Assembly (NCBI RefSeq): GCF_012272835.1
Contig: NZ_JAAWWK010000005.1
Coordinates: 270,125-334,124 of the forward strand
DNA from: Spongiibacter thalassae
Lineage (GTDB): Bacteria > Pseudomonadota > Gammaproteobacteria > Pseudomonadales > Spongiibacteraceae
Reading direction: 5' to 3'
DNA length: 64,000 nucleotides
The notes beneath the pieces are model-generated. The model made no database searches, was not told the origin of the DNA, and was given only the letters and a program-made list of their open reading frames with translations. Shown here piece after piece: positions 1 to 10,366 of the stretch. Every line of letters starts with the position of its first letter. Position 1 is the first letter of the stretch. The translations under genes and the position numbers were made by a program.

Positions 1-52
1 TATAGTGGTTGATCCACTTTTCCAGTGTGTTTGTCATGATTTTTTGAGGCAT
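1..52 (-). CDS. possible 5' end of a gene running off the window
   Basis: On the minus strand an ATG at 52 (or a second in-frame ATG at 37) opens a frame of 17 codons that continues past the left edge; the peptide starts MPQKIMTNTLEKW. It is preceded by a weak purine stretch and points the same way as the neighbouring FadB-type gene. Far too little is visible to name a family, and it could be chance. The 157 bases up to the next gene hold only a weak hairpin (CGGCGA at 164 pairing with TCGCCG at 182). Confidence 0.25.
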   Translation of the reverse strand, partial: MPQKIMTNTLEKWINHY

Positions 53-209
53 TGCCTGCTCGTTTTTCTATCTAATAGCTTAGAAAAGTAACGGTGAACT
101 TTCCGCAGGTATGATGTGCCGCTACCCATGATGAGTTCACAGTGATGGCGAAGCCACGCCCATCGGCGAATTTTAGGAGAATCGCCGTATAAAGTCGACC
201 GCAATGAGA

Positions 210-2330
210 TCAGTCACATTGAGCGATATTATCAAGTCGTTCACACGAGGCCTCGGCGGCTTTACCCAGAATTGAGGCTGGCTGCCAGAAGTCGTCGCCG
301 GTTTGCTGCTGAAACTGCGTCATACGATTCACGGCATTCGCCAGGCCATAGGTTTCTGCATAGAACATTGGTCCGCCGCGCCAGCGGGGAAAACCGTAAC
401 CGTTCACATAAACCACATCGATATCACTGGCTCGTTCGGCAATGCCCTCTTCCAGAAGCTTCGCGCCTTCGTTTATTAAAGCCAGAATCAGTCGGTCTGT
501 GATTTCGTCGGCACTGATGTCGCGCCGGGAAATTCCCCATTTCTTTGAATGTTCCTCTATTAGGGCGGTCACCGAAGGATCTTCCTGTTGCACGCCTGTG
601 TCCGGGTCGTATTGATAGAATCCCGAGCCCGTTTTTCGGCCGAGTCGCTGTCGGTCGACGAGTTCATCCGGGACCGAACACTCCGGCAGGCTTCCGGGGG
701 CAATGCCTTGGTTACGCCGCGAAAAATAACTGATATCCAGTCCGGCAAGATCGGCAACGGAAAGGGGACCCATGGCCATTCCCCAATCTTTGATGGCGGC
801 GTCAATTTGCGCGGGGGTAGCACCTTCGATCAGCAGTAATTGTGCCTGCCGGGCATACTTTTGTAGCATACGATTGCCGACAAAGCCGTAGCACACGCCG
901 ACAGTAACCGGTATTTTCCCGAGCCGTTTGGCAACCTGCATCAAGGTTTTTACCACGTCTGGCGCTGTGTGTTGCGCGCGTACCACTTCAAGCAGTTTCA
1001 TGATGTGGGCAGGGCTAAAAAAATGCGCCCCAACCACATCCTGGGGTCGCGATGTCATTTGCGCAATCTCGTTAATATCCAGATAAGAGGTATTCGTCGC
1101 CATGATTGCCCCGGGCTTGCAAGTGGCATCGAGTTTCTGGAATACATTGGACTTGACTTCCATGCTCTCGAACGTCGCCTCGATCACGAGGTCGGCCTTT
1201 GCGATGTCCGTCATCTGTGTCGTGCCGTGTACCCGATTGAAGGCCGCATCAGCGTCGGCGCGTGAGTAGATTCCTCTCTTCACGCCCTTGTCGTAGTTGC
1301 CGCTGATGATGTTGAGGCCGCGCTTTAAGTTGTCTTCGCTAACTTCCACCAAAGTGACCTGATAGCCCGCTGTGGCAAAGCACATGGCAATGCCGCCTCC
1401 CATAGTGCCCGCGCCGATAACGGCAACATGGTTAATGTCACGGGCAGTGACTTCGGGGCTGATGGTTTTGGGTTTTGCGACACTGCGCTCGGCAAAAAAC
1501 AGGTGCCGCAAAGATTGTGAGCCGCGAGACGCGCGGCACTCGAGGAAGCGCTCGCGCTCAAGTCTCTGGCCTTCCTCTACATCGAAGTGAGTAGCGATTT
1601 CGATCAGGTCAATGATGTAGTTTGGCGCAAGCAGGTGCTTGCGGTGTTGTCGGTGCTTGGCGCGAGCCTCGTCGAACATTGCAGTTGCAGCGGTCGGGCG
1701 AGGGCGGTCACGGGTCCGTTTAATCGGTGCACGCGCGGACACCAGTTCGCGTGCATACTCCAGGGCAGCGTCTGGCAGTGCTCCATCAATGAGGGCATCG
1801 AGCAGTCCGTAGTCGAGGGCGATGGTAGCTGACAGGGGTTTGCCGCCAAGGATCATATCCAGTGCCTTCTCTGCGCCGACCAGTCGCGGAAGGCGTTGCG
1901 TTCCGCCAGAGCCGGGTAGAAGTCCCAGATTCACTTCTGGCAGTCCCAGGTTGGTATCGGGGACGGCGCAGCGGTAGTGGGCGGCCATAGCGAGCTCAAG
2001 GCCACCCCCTAGTGCGTTGCCGTGCATCGCTACGAGGACCGGGAAGTCGGCATTTTCAACCGCCGCGATCACATCTGGCAGCTGGGGAAAGTCCTGGGGT
2101 TTGCCAAACTCCGAAATATCTGCACCGGCAATAAATGTTTTTCCTTCTCCGTATATGAGCAGCAACTCGGCGTTGTCGGACCGCGCTTGTTCGAGTACTG
2201 ACAGCAAGGAGCGGCGGACAGCTTCCGAAATGGCGTTCATAGGTGGATTGTTTATTGCTGCAATGGCAATGCCGTCTGAAATTGAGTAAGTCACTGATTC
2301 AAGTAGGGTTGTCGAGCTGGGTGAAGGCAT
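210..2330 (-). CDS. FadB/FadJ-type enoyl-CoA hydratase / 3-hydroxyacyl-CoA dehydrogenase fusion
   Basis: A bifunctional beta-oxidation enzyme of 706 residues. The N-terminal crotonase domain shows the oxyanion-hole and Glu region NALGGGLELA and GLPEVNLGLLPGSGGTQR. The middle carries the dinucleotide fold VAVIGAGTMGGGIA, and the C-terminal half is the 3-hydroxyacyl-CoA dehydrogenase helical domain. I chose ATG 2330 because AGAGGT lies just upstream; a GTG at 2366 would add 12 residues. It is transcribed divergently from paaZ across a 180-base shared promoter region. No separate paaF or paaH is found in the island, so it probably does both the hydratase and the 3-hydroxyadipyl-CoA dehydrogenase steps of phenylacetate degradation (inference). 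General fatty-acid oxidation is the alternative. Confidence 0.9.
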   Translation of the reverse strand: MPSPSSTTLLESVTYSISDGIAIAAINNPPMNAISEAVRRSLLSVLEQARSDNAELLLIYGEGKTFIAGADISEFGKPQDFPQLPDVIAAVENADFPVLVAMHGNALGGGLELAMAAHYRCAVPDTNLGLPEVNLGLLPGSGGTQRLPRLVGAEKALDMILGGKPLSATIALDYGLLDALIDGALPDAALEYARELVSARAPIKRTRDRPRPTAATAMFDEARAKHRQHRKHLLAPNYIIDLIEIATHFDVEEGQRLERERFLECRASRGSQSLRHLFFAERSVAKPKTISPEVTARDINHVAVIGAGTMGGGIAMCFATAGYQVTLVEVSEDNLKRGLNIISGNYDKGVKRGIYSRADADAAFNRVHGTTQMTDIAKADLVIEATFESMEVKSNVFQKLDATCKPGAIMATNTSYLDINEIAQMTSRPQDVVGAHFFSPAHIMKLLEVVRAQHTAPDVVKTLMQVAKRLGKIPVTVGVCYGFVGNRMLQKYARQAQLLLIEGATPAQIDAAIKDWGMAMGPLSVADLAGLDISYFSRRNQGIAPGSLPECSVPDELVDRQRLGRKTGSGFYQYDPDTGVQQEDPSVTALIEEHSKKWGISRRDISADEITDRLILALINEGAKLLEEGIAERASDIDVVYVNGYGFPRWRGGPMFYAETYGLANAVNRMTQFQQQTGDDFWQPASILGKAAEASCERLDNIAQCD

Positions 2331-2512
2331 TTTCGGACCTCTGATGTAATAGGGTGTCGGGCTCACATTGAATTATATATTACAGTAAACTTGCCCAAAG
2401 GTAAAAATAGTGTATCATAAAGATCAAGGTCGTCTCGCTGGCTGGTCTCAACACTGAGCCGTCAGGAGCGTTGCTAATAAAGATGTAAATCTCGCGCATT
2501 GGAGTCAGTTTT

Positions 2513-4558
2513 ATGAAGCTCAGCAGCTACGTATGTGGTAAGTGGCACGAAGGTGCCGGTCAGGGAGTGGAAACATTTAATGCCATTACCGGTACCACTG
2601 TGTGTCATGTCAGTAGCGAAGGTATCGATTTTGCGGAAGTCGTTCGCCACGGTCGGGAGGCCGGTGGTAAAGCACTCCGGGCGATGACGTTTCATGAACG
2701 TGCGCTGGCGTTGAAAAATATGGCCAAGGCGCTAATGGCGGACAAGGAAAAATACTACGAGATTTCGGCCCAGACCGGCGCCACACGTGCTGATGGTTGG
2801 GTTGATATCGAAGGTGGTTTGGGGACGGTTTTTTCCTATGCCAGTCTGGCAACTCGCGAGTTGCCCAATGACACCGTTCTGGTTGAAGGCGACACTGAAG
2901 TTCTTTCTAAACAGGGCAGTTTTCTGGGGCGTCACATACTGACTTCCAAACCCGGTGTGTCCGTGCATATCAATGCGTTCAACTTCCCTATTTGGGGAAT
3001 GCTGGAAAAAATTGCGCCTAGCCTGATTGCTGGCGTGCCGGTGATTGTTAAGCCTGCGACTCCCAGCGCCTACCTGTCTGAAGCGATGGTAAGAGATATC
3101 GTCGCTGGCGGTTATTTTCCAGAAGGCGCAATTCAGATTATTTGTGGGTCTGTGGGAGATCTGCTTGATCACCTTGGCGAACAAGATGTGGTCACTTTCA
3201 CCGGCTCAGCAAGTACCGGTCGAAAGCTGCGCACTCATCCCAATATCATTGCCAATTCCATTCCCTTCACCATGGAAGCGGACTCGTTGAACGCCGCTAT
3301 TCTTGGTAAGTCAGTCAGCGAGGACGACCCGGAATTTGACTTGTTCCTGAAGGAAGTGGCGAAGGAGATGACAATCAAAGCGGGGCAAAAGTGCACCGCG
3401 ATTCGCCGCGTGATTGCGCCCCGCGACAAGGTCAGTGCTGTCATTGAGGGGTTGTCAGCCAGACTTGATAAGATCGCGATGGGTGATAGCGCTCACGAGG
3501 GGGTGCGAATGGGTGCCTTGATCAGTCGTGATCAAGTACGGGATGTTGCTGAACAAGTCGCTCGCTTGTCTCAAGAGTGCGAAATTGTCCACGGTGGGAG
3601 CGAAGATTTTGACGTGGTGGGTGCAGATAAGCACAAAGGGGCGTTTTACCCGAAAACCATTTTATATTGCGACAAGCCTTTTGAAAAAACGCTCGTTCAT
3701 GAAATCGAGGCTTTCGGACCGGTGACCACCGTTATGCCCTACGACGAGCTGGACGATGCCATCAATATTGCAAAACTTGGTAAAGGCAGTCTTGTCGCAT
3801 CGGTATACAGTTACGATGCCGGCGAAATTAAATCGCTGGTTACATCGGTTGCGGCCTGGCATGGTCGCATGCTGATTCTCAACCGTGACTGTGCCAAGGA
3901 ATCGACGGGGCACGGGTCTCCGCTTATGCCTTTGGTGCATGGTGGTCCCGGACGTGCCGGCGGTGGTGAAGAATTGGGCGGGCTGCGCGCTGTGAAACAC
4001 TATATGCAGCGCACTGCGATCCAGGGTTCACCAAGAGCGCTGACAGCAGTGACGTCCGAGTATCACCGAGGCGCTGTGGTCGAGTCTGATGGCGTTCATC
4101 CGTTCAGAAAATACTTCGAAGATTTGATCGTAGGCGAAACGCTTGTTACGCATCGCCGTACAGTTAGTGAAGCCGATATTGTTAACTTCGGCTGTTTAAG
4201 TGGCGATCATTTCTATGCTCATTTTGATGAGATCGCGGCAAAAGATTCCTTCTTTGGGAAACGTGTTGCTCACGGTTACTTCGTGCTGTCAGCTGCGGCT
4301 GGCATGTTCGTCGATCCTGCTAAAGGCCCGGTTATCGCCAACTATGGACTGGAAAGCCTCCGATTTATTGAGCCGGTAGGTATTGGTGACACCATTCAGG
4401 CTAAATTGACCGTCAAGAAAAAAATCAAGAAGGCTAAACGCGGTGACGAAAAGGCTAATGGAGTTGTGCAGTGGGCTATCGAGGTCATTAATCAGCATGA
4501 CGAATTGGTGGCGGTGTACGACATTATGACTCTGGTCGAGCGTCGAGAAGACGACTAA
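2513..4558 (+). CDS. paaZ: PaaZ, oxepin-CoA hydrolase / 3-oxo-5,6-dehydrosuberyl-CoA semialdehyde dehydrogenase
   Basis: This bifunctional enzyme opens the oxepin-CoA ring and oxidises the resulting aldehyde in the phenylacetyl-CoA pathway. It has 681 residues, the length of the E. coli protein. Residues about 1-520 are an NADP-type aldehyde dehydrogenase with Glu255 and nucleophile Cys294 ([11 protein letters not shown]), one position off the E. coli numbering. Residues about 535-680 are a MaoC-like (R)-hydratase domain with the SGDHFYAH active-site motif near residue 560. It is first in the forward paa operon, with paaG 20 bases downstream. Both catalytic centres look intact, so fully coupled ring opening is expected. 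Confidence 0.97.
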   Translation: MKLSSYVCGKWHEGAGQGVETFNAITGTTVCHVSSEGIDFAEVVRHGREAGGKALRAMTFHERALALKNMAKALMADKEKYYEISAQTGATRADGWVDIEGGLGTVFSYASLATRELPNDTVLVEGDTEVLSKQGSFLGRHILTSKPGVSVHINAFNFPIWGMLEKIAPSLIAGVPVIVKPATPSAYLSEAMVRDIVAGGYFPEGAIQIICGSVGDLLDHLGEQDVVTFTGSASTGRKLRTHPNIIANSIPFTMEADSLNAAILGKSVSEDDPEFDLFLKEVAKEMTIKAGQKCTAIRRVIAPRDKVSAVIEGLSARLDKIAMGDSAHEGVRMGALISRDQVRDVAEQVARLSQECEIVHGGSEDFDVVGADKHKGAFYPKTILYCDKPFEKTLVHEIEAFGPVTTVMPYDELDDAINIAKLGKGSLVASVYSYDAGEIKSLVTSVAAWHGRMLILNRDCAKESTGHGSPLMPLVHGGPGRAGGGEELGGLRAVKHYMQRTAIQGSPRALTAVTSEYHRGAVVESDGVHPFRKYFEDLIVGETLVTHRRTVSEADIVNFGCLSGDHFYAHFDEIAAKDSFFGKRVAHGYFVLSAAAGMFVDPAKGPVIANYGLESLRFIEPVGIGDTIQAKLTVKKKIKKAKRGDEKANGVVQWAIEVINQHDELVAVYDIMTLVERREDD

Positions 4559-4578
4559 AAATTCAAGAGGACCGCACA

Positions 4579-5370
4579 ATGGAATATAAAAACATCCGCT
4601 TTTCAGTTGAAGCTGGTGTCGCCGTTATCACCTTGAATCGGCCTGACACACTTAACAGCTTCACCGTAGATATGCATCTCGAATTTCGTGATGCACTTAC
4701 ACGATGCGCTGAAGATCAGCAGATTCGCTGTGTGCTGCTTACTGGTGAGGGTCGCGGCTTCTGCGCTGGACAGGATTTGAATGACCGCGCAGTGTCACCT
4801 GGAGAGGCATCACCTGATTTGGGGGAATCCGTTGAGAAATATTACAACCCGATGATTCGATTAATTACTACGATGGAAAAGCCGGTGGTGTGTGCCGTCA
4901 ACGGTGTTGCAGCCGGCGCGGGAGCCAATATTGCGTTGGCGTGCGACATCGTGATTGCGGCGCGATCAGCAAGTTTTATCGAATCATTTTGTAAGTTGGG
5001 CTTGATCCCGGACTCAGGGGGTACCTGGCATTTGCCACGATTGCTCGGGATGGCTCGGGCCAAGGCCGTTGCGATGCTGGGGCCTGAGATATCGGCGGAG
5101 CAGGCGCAACAGTGGGGCATGATCTGGGATGTGGCTGACGATGAAAATCTGATAGAAGCTGCGATAACGTTAGCCAAATTGTTAGCGACTCAACCGACCA
5201 AGGGTTTTGCGTATACGAAACAAGCGCTACACGCCTCTGCAACAAATAGTCTCGATGAACAGCTTGAACTCGAAAAGGCATTAATGCGCTCTGCAGGGCA
5301 GACTGAAGATTACAAGGAAGGTGTTAATGCCTTTATGAATAAGCGCAAACCTGAATTTGTGGGCCGATAA
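4579..5370 (+). CDS. paaG: PaaG, ring 1,2-epoxyphenylacetyl-CoA isomerase
   Basis: A 263-residue crotonase-superfamily protein that converts ring 1,2-epoxyphenylacetyl-CoA to oxepin-CoA and also handles double-bond isomerisation later in the pathway. Visible landmarks are RGFCAGQDLNDR (oxyanion hole and catalytic Asp segment) and IPDSGGTWHLPR. The length matches the E. coli PaaG family. It follows paaZ by 20 bases with AAGAGG as ribosome binding site and precedes paaJ by 29 bases, so it is clearly in the operon. Confidence 0.94.
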   Translation: MEYKNIRFSVEAGVAVITLNRPDTLNSFTVDMHLEFRDALTRCAEDQQIRCVLLTGEGRGFCAGQDLNDRAVSPGEASPDLGESVEKYYNPMIRLITTMEKPVVCAVNGVAAGAGANIALACDIVIAARSASFIESFCKLGLIPDSGGTWHLPRLLGMARAKAVAMLGPEISAEQAQQWGMIWDVADDENLIEAAITLAKLLATQPTKGFAYTKQALHASATNSLDEQLELEKALMRSAGQTEDYKEGVNAFMNKRKPEFVGR

Positions 5371-5399
5371 TCCCAACTGTTAAATTACGGAGAAGCTAC

Positions 5400-6617
5400 A
5401 TGGAACCGCTAGTCGCTTATATTTGCGATGCTCAGCGAACTGCAATTGGACGATATGGCGGGACGCTCGCAGAGGTGCGCGCTGACGACCTCGGCGCCGT
5501 ACCGATGCGTGCATTGAAAGAGCGCAATCCCAGCGTAGACTGGGCACAGGTAGATGATGTGTTTTACGGATGCGCCAATCAGGCCGGTGAAGACAACCGT
5601 AATGTCGCGCGAATGAGTGCATTGCTGGCAGGGCTGCCTGCGGGGGTACCCGGAATGACGATCAACCGCCTGTGCGGGTCTGGTCTGGATGCGGTGGGAA
5701 CAGCTGCGCGAGCGATCCGCGCCGGAGAAATCAATCTGGCTATTGCCGGAGGGGTCGAGTCAATGTCCCGAGCGCCCTTCGTCATGCCCAAAGCAACGTC
5801 TGCATTTGATCGCAAAGCTGAAATTTTCGACACGACTATTGGCTGGCGCTTTGTCAACAAGGTATTGAAAGCTCAGTATGGCATTGACTCAATGCCTGAG
5901 ACGGCTGAAAACGTAGCGGCCAAATTTGAAATAAGCCGAGAAGATCAGGATACATTTGCCGTAAGCTCTCACGCCAAAGCCCACGCTGCGCAAACGGCCG
6001 GACGTTTTGATATTGAGGTGACGCCGGTCACTATTCCAAAACGCAAGGGCGATGCCGTTGTGTTTGATAAAGATGAGCATATTCGCCCACAAACGACCTA
6101 CGAGAAATTGTCTACGTTGCCAACGCCTTTTCGAGAGAACGGAAGCGTTACAGCGGGTAATGCTTCTGGTGTGAATGACGGCGCGTGTGCATTATTGCTC
6201 GCGTCCGCGGAAGGCGTAAAGCAGCACGGGCTGACTCCGAAAGCAAAAGTATTGGGGATGGCATCGAGTGGACTTGAGCCCTCAATCATGGGGTTCGGTC
6301 CGTATGAAGCCTCTAAAAAGGTACTTGAGCTTGTAGGCTTGAGTATTGGCGATATGGACGTTATCGAACTGAATGAGGCGTTTGCGTCACAGGGGCTGGC
6401 AGTTATTCGCGCATTGGGTTTGAACGATGATGATCCTCGCATTAATCCAAATGGTGGTGCGATCGCACTGGGTCACCCTCTCGGTATGAGTGGTGCGCGT
6501 CTTGTTACTACCGCTATGTATGAATTGATTCAGAAACAACAGCGCTACGCACTGTGCACGATGTGCATTGGTGTTGGTCAGGGCATTGCGCTGGTGATCG
6601 AACGCGTTGCCGACTGA
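5400..6617 (+). CDS. paaJ: PaaJ/PcaF, 3-oxoadipyl-CoA / 3-oxo-5,6-dehydrosuberyl-CoA thiolase
   Basis: A 405-residue thiolase that performs the two thiolytic steps releasing acetyl-CoA and succinyl-CoA. All three catalytic elements are present: nucleophile Cys92 in [10 protein letters not shown], the [12 protein letters not shown] histidine, and the C-terminal CIGVGQG cysteine. It also has the NEAFA motif. It serves as a good in-window reference for the degenerate thiolase homologue at 14102-15256. It sits between paaG and paaA; the paaA ribosome binding site begins at its stop codon. Confidence 0.95.
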   Translation: MEPLVAYICDAQRTAIGRYGGTLAEVRADDLGAVPMRALKERNPSVDWAQVDDVFYGCANQAGEDNRNVARMSALLAGLPAGVPGMTINRLCGSGLDAVGTAARAIRAGEINLAIAGGVESMSRAPFVMPKATSAFDRKAEIFDTTIGWRFVNKVLKAQYGIDSMPETAENVAAKFEISREDQDTFAVSSHAKAHAAQTAGRFDIEVTPVTIPKRKGDAVVFDKDEHIRPQTTYEKLSTLPTPFRENGSVTAGNASGVNDGACALLLASAEGVKQHGLTPKAKVLGMASSGLEPSIMGFGPYEASKKVLELVGLSIGDMDVIELNEAFASQGLAVIRALGLNDDDPRINPNGGAIALGHPLGMSGARLVTTAMYELIQKQQRYALCTMCIGVGQGIALVIERVAD

Positions 6618-6630
6618 AAAGGAGTATGCC

Positions 6631-7602
6631 GTGAATATGTCAACTATGAATTTGAATCGCTCGCAGGATGAAGCGGAGCTGGAAGCAGAATTTCAGCGCC
6701 GCATTGATAACGAAGAAAAAATTGAGCCGAAAGATTGGATGCCCGAAGCATACCGTAAAAACCTGATTCGGCAGATTTCCCAGCACGCGCACTCAGAAGT
6801 CATCGGTATGCAACCCGAGGGCAATTGGATTACGCGTGCGCCCTCCTTGCACAGAAAAGCTGTGTTACTGGCTAAAGTACAAGACGAAGCAGGTCATGGC
6901 TTGTACCTTTACAGTGCGGCGGAGACATTGGGAATATCGCGCGAAGAATTGATTGATGCACTGCATACTGGTGCGGCGAAATACGCATCAATTTTTAACT
7001 ATCCCTCGTTGTCGTGGGCCGATATGGGCGCTATTGGCTGGCTGGTCGACGGTGCTGCGATCGTAAATCAGGTCTCCCTGCAGCGGACCTCTTACGGGCC
7101 GTACGCCCGAGGTATGGTTCGCATTTGTAAAGAGGAGAGTTTTCACCAGCGTCAGGGTTACCATATCTTGATGACGCTGATGGAGGGCGACGAAAGGCAG
7201 CGGAAAATGGCTCAGGACGCCGTTAACCGCTTCTGGTGGCCATCGCTGATGATGTTCGGTCCCCACGATTCTGATTCAGAACACTCTGGTCAATCAATGA
7301 CCTGGAAAATCAAACGTCAATCCAATGATGAACTACGGCAAAAATTTGTCGATCAAAGTGTTGAGCAAGCAGAAGCCATCGGCCTGACGCTACCCGATCC
7401 TGACTTGCGCTGGAATGAAGAGCGTGGTCATTACGACTTTGGTGAGATTGATTGGGATGAATTTTATTCTGTGATTGCGGGCAACGGACATTGTAACCGT
7501 GACCGTGTCGCCCATCATCGACGCGCCCATGACGAGGGTGCGTGGGTCCGGGAAGCTCTGGACGCATACGAAAATAAAAGAGCTGCTGCTCGCACTGCTT
7601 AA
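6631..7602 (+). CDS. paaA: PaaA, phenylacetyl-CoA 1,2-epoxidase catalytic subunit
   Basis: The diiron oxygenase subunit that epoxidises the aromatic ring of phenylacetyl-CoA. The ferritin-like fold is recognisable from helices with the carboxylate/His ligands, for example [13 protein letters not shown] and [13 protein letters not shown] (E-x2-H pairs). From GTG 6631 it has 323 residues. AAAAGGAG at 6617-6624 gives good spacing to GTG 6631, or 12 bases to ATG 6637; an upstream in-frame TTG at 6607 lies inside paaJ and lacks a ribosome site. paaBCDE follow directly, so the full multicomponent epoxidase is encoded. Confidence 0.96.
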   Translation: MNMSTMNLNRSQDEAELEAEFQRRIDNEEKIEPKDWMPEAYRKNLIRQISQHAHSEVIGMQPEGNWITRAPSLHRKAVLLAKVQDEAGHGLYLYSAAETLGISREELIDALHTGAAKYASIFNYPSLSWADMGAIGWLVDGAAIVNQVSLQRTSYGPYARGMVRICKEESFHQRQGYHILMTLMEGDERQRKMAQDAVNRFWWPSLMMFGPHDSDSEHSGQSMTWKIKRQSNDELRQKFVDQSVEQAEAIGLTLPDPDLRWNEERGHYDFGEIDWDEFYSVIAGNGHCNRDRVAHHRRAHDEGAWVREALDAYENKRAAARTA

Positions 7603-7613
7603 AGGTAAAGAAC

Positions 7614-7901
7614 ATGTCTCAATCAAATATGAAATTGTATGAAGTGTTTATCCGCGGCCGTCGAGGTCTCGATCATAAACATGTAGGCAGCTTGCACGCA
7701 GAAGACTCTGAGCAAGCGCTGGAATACGCCCGCGACGTCTATACACGTCGTGGCGAAGGTATCAGCATTTGGGTAGTGAATTCCTCTGATATCTGCGCCT
7801 CTCAGGAAAGTGACTGCGAAAGCTTTTACGATCCCTTGGACGACAAGCCGTACCGTCACGCAACCCATTATCAACTTCCCGAAAAAGTTAACAACATGTG
7901 A
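7614..7901 (+). CDS. paaB: PaaB, phenylacetyl-CoA epoxidase subunit B
   Basis: A 95-residue subunit, exactly the usual length, that bridges PaaAC heterodimers in the epoxidase complex. The family signature is visible in YEVFIRGRRGLDHKHVGSLHA and the later YDPLDDKPYRHATHY. It starts 11 bases after paaA; its stop TGA overlaps the GTG start of paaC, which suggests translational coupling. Confidence 0.95.
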   Translation: MSQSNMKLYEVFIRGRRGLDHKHVGSLHAEDSEQALEYARDVYTRRGEGISIWVVNSSDICASQESDCESFYDPLDDKPYRHATHYQLPEKVNNM

Positions 7902-8674
7902 GCCTGAGCATGAGTAATGTAGCTAACGAAAAAATAGCGGCTTATGCCAACCGCCTGGGTGACGACTCACTAATTCATGGTCACCGTTTAAGTGAATGGT
8001 GCAGTAATGGCCCCTTCCTTGAAGAAGATCTTGCCATGACCAATGTTGCGCTGGATTACATTGGTCGTGCGCGCAATTTTCTGACATATGCCGCAGAGCT
8101 GATTGGTGGTGGAGCAACTGAAGATACATTGGCGTATGAACGTGACTGTCTCGAGTATACCAATCTATTGATTTACGAGCTGCCGAAAGGTGACTTCGCT
8201 TTCACTACAGCCAGACAATATTTGCTTGACGAGTTTGAACTTCTGTTTCTAACCGCTCTGTGTAACTCCGAAGACAGTACTCTGGCCGCAGTAGCAGAAA
8301 AATCACTGAAAGAGACACGCTATCATTTGCGTCGTAGCAAAGAGTGGATGTTACGGCTGGGTAACGGCACGGAAGAAAGCAAGGAAAAATTGCAGACAGC
8401 TGTCGAGCAATTGATAGGCTACACGCCTGAACTTTTCGAGGTTGATGCTTTAGAGAAAGATTTAATCTCGGGGGGGATCGCGGTAGATCGAGCTGGTCTC
8501 GAAGAGTCTTGGCGAAGCGCTTGCGAAAAGACCTTTGATGAGGCTGGCGTTAACATGCCCCAGGCAGTATGGCGCGTGAAAGGAGGTCGTACAGGATTTC
8601 ATACTGAACACCTTGGGCATCTGTTGGCAGACATGCAGTTTGTACAACGCGCATACCCTGGGTGTCAGTGGTAG
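7898..8674 (+). CDS. paaC: PaaC, phenylacetyl-CoA epoxidase structural subunit
   Basis: A 258-residue ferritin-like partner of PaaA that supports the catalytic subunit but does not bind the iron pair itself. Typical stretches are GHRLSEWCSNGPFLEEDLA, KETRYHLRRSKEWM and GFHTEHLGHLLADMQ. GTG 7898 overlaps the paaB stop by 4 bases; ATG 7910 in the same frame is an alternative start and would shorten it by four residues. Confidence 0.95.
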   Translation: MSLSMSNVANEKIAAYANRLGDDSLIHGHRLSEWCSNGPFLEEDLAMTNVALDYIGRARNFLTYAAELIGGGATEDTLAYERDCLEYTNLLIYELPKGDFAFTTARQYLLDEFELLFLTALCNSEDSTLAAVAEKSLKETRYHLRRSKEWMLRLGNGTEESKEKLQTAVEQLIGYTPELFEVDALEKDLISGGIAVDRAGLEESWRSACEKTFDEAGVNMPQAVWRVKGGRTGFHTEHLGHLLADMQFVQRAYPGCQW

Positions 8675-8680
8675 CTAAGG

Positions 8681-9211
8681 ATGCAACGTGTGAGCGACGA
8701 GACTTTGATCCCTATGTTGCCGATTGAGGAATTCGAGCGGCGGGAGCGGCGACGCATGTCGCCAGTAGCTGATATATGGGACTTGCTTGACAGAGTGAAG
8801 GATCCGGAAGTGCCGGTAATCAGTATTTGGGAGCTTGGAGTCCTTCAAGATATTACTGTTCAAGAAGATGTCGTGACGGTTTCGATAACGCCAACCTACT
8901 CCGGCTGCCCAGCGATCAATGCAATGGCTGAAGATATTGTCGATTGTTTGGCGGCAGCGGGATACGATCATGTCAATGTGCAAACTCGATTGCAGCCCGC
9001 GTGGACGACAAGCTGGATGTCTGCAGAGGCTAAGCGCAAATTGGTCGACTACGGCATCGCGCCAATGCAAAAAGATGACGAGGGAATCCAGTGTCCACAT
9101 TGCAGATCTGTGGACGTCAAGCTGGTGAGTTATTTTGGTTCAACAGCTTGCAAGGCACTGTATCAATGTAAAAGTTGCGATGAGCCTTTTGACTATTTTA
9201 AAAACCTATAG
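8681..9211 (+). CDS. paaD: PaaD, Fe-S assembly-type protein of phenylacetyl-CoA epoxidase
   Basis: A MIP18/DUF59-family protein thought to help mature the iron centres of the epoxidase. The N-terminal part shows the DUF59 core DPEVPVISIWELG and PTYSGCPA; the C-terminus has a zinc-ribbon-like pair CPHC...CKSC followed by EPFDYF. It has 176 residues, longer than the usual about 165 because of the N-terminus. ATG 8681 sits directly on the AAGGA element, which is too close. GTG 8690, in frame and 8 bases downstream, or ATG 8756 may be the true start. Confidence 0.92.
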   Translation: MQRVSDETLIPMLPIEEFERRERRRMSPVADIWDLLDRVKDPEVPVISIWELGVLQDITVQEDVVTVSITPTYSGCPAINAMAEDIVDCLAAAGYDHVNVQTRLQPAWTTSWMSAEAKRKLVDYGIAPMQKDDEGIQCPHCRSVDVKLVSYFGSTACKALYQCKSCDEPFDYFKNL

Positions 9212-9238
9212 AGATTGAGATAAGAGAGAAGCGGGATA

Positions 9239-10330
9239 ATGAGCACGAGAGCATTTCAGCAGCTGGCCATTGCCAGTGTGCAAAAAGAAACCGATTCTGC
9301 TGTAGTGATTGGCTTCGATCTGACGGCGGGGCAAGCAGAAGATTTTTATTTTCGTCCGGGCCAATACTTGACATTGCGCGCAAATGTCGATGGCGGAGCC
9401 GTTCAGCGTTCTTATTCGATATGCTCCGGGGTTAACGATGGCGCAATGAAAATTGCGGTAAAGCGTGTTGACGGAGGCAAGTTTTCCAATTTTGCGAATG
9501 ATGAACTCAAAGCCGGCGATGTCATAGAGGTGATGCCGCCTCAGGGTAGTTTTAGCGCGGACATCGATTCGGCCCATAGTAAGAATTACCTGTTTATAGC
9601 CTCCGGCAGCGGCATCACGCCGATACTTTCTAATATTACTTCAATTCTCGATGTAGAAAGTAATAGCAAGGTGACCTTGATCTACGGCAACAAACGAACC
9701 ACCTCGATCATGTTCAGAAATGCTCTGGGTTTTTTGAAGAATCGCTACCTGACACGCTTTCAGTGGATCAATATCCTCAGTCGGGAAGATCAGGGCGTGG
9801 ACTTGCTTAATGGTCGTATTGATAACGCCAAGGGGCGTGATTTAGGCGCCAGATTATTGGATCTCACGTCCTATGATGAGTTTTATATCTGTGGTCCTGA
9901 ATCAATGATTTCTGAAGTGTCACGCGGTTTGCGCAGTATTGGCGTCGAGGAAGACAATATTCGTTATGAGTTGTTTGGCACCTCTGCCGATGATGCCAGC
10001 GCAGTGTTGGAGAAGCATCACGCTCGCGCGAAAGCCTACGCGGGGAAAATGAGCGAAGTGACCGTCATTTTCGATGGCCGAGGCAGCTCATTCGACCTCA
10101 GTGCTGACGGTGAAAACATTTTGGATGCCGGCATGAGTCACGGTATGGATTTGCCATACAGCTGTAAAGGTGGTGTGTGTTCAACTTGCAAAGCCCTATT
10201 GGTGGAGGGTGAGGTCGATCAGGATATTACACACGGGCTTGAAGAAAGTGATATTCAACGGGGTTTCATCCTAACCTGCCAGGCTCATCCGATATCAGAG
10301 AAGGTTGTTGTTAATTTTGATGAAAAATAA
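9239..10330 (+). CDS. paaE: PaaE, phenylacetyl-CoA epoxidase NADPH reductase
   Basis: The reductase component of the epoxidase, 363 residues. The order is an FAD domain (RPGQYLTLR, RSYSI), an NAD(P) domain (ASGSGITPILS, CGPESMI) and a C-terminal plant-type [2Fe-2S] ferredoxin domain with CKGGVCSTC and a later LTCQAHP cysteine. It transfers electrons from NADPH to the PaaAC diiron centre. It starts 27 bases after paaD. All cofactor motifs are present. Confidence 0.96.
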   Translation: MSTRAFQQLAIASVQKETDSAVVIGFDLTAGQAEDFYFRPGQYLTLRANVDGGAVQRSYSICSGVNDGAMKIAVKRVDGGKFSNFANDELKAGDVIEVMPPQGSFSADIDSAHSKNYLFIASGSGITPILSNITSILDVESNSKVTLIYGNKRTTSIMFRNALGFLKNRYLTRFQWINILSREDQGVDLLNGRIDNAKGRDLGARLLDLTSYDEFYICGPESMISEVSRGLRSIGVEEDNIRYELFGTSADDASAVLEKHHARAKAYAGKMSEVTVIFDGRGSSFDLSADGENILDAGMSHGMDLPYSCKGGVCSTCKALLVEGEVDQDITHGLEESDIQRGFILTCQAHPISEKVVVNFDEK

Positions 10331-10366
10331 TGCTCACATGTTTTTAGCTCACAAGGAAGACTCGCA

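Noticed and set aside
272-2289. Forward-strand frames across the FadB-type gene
   Set aside because: They are antisense shadows of a clearly coding reverse gene.
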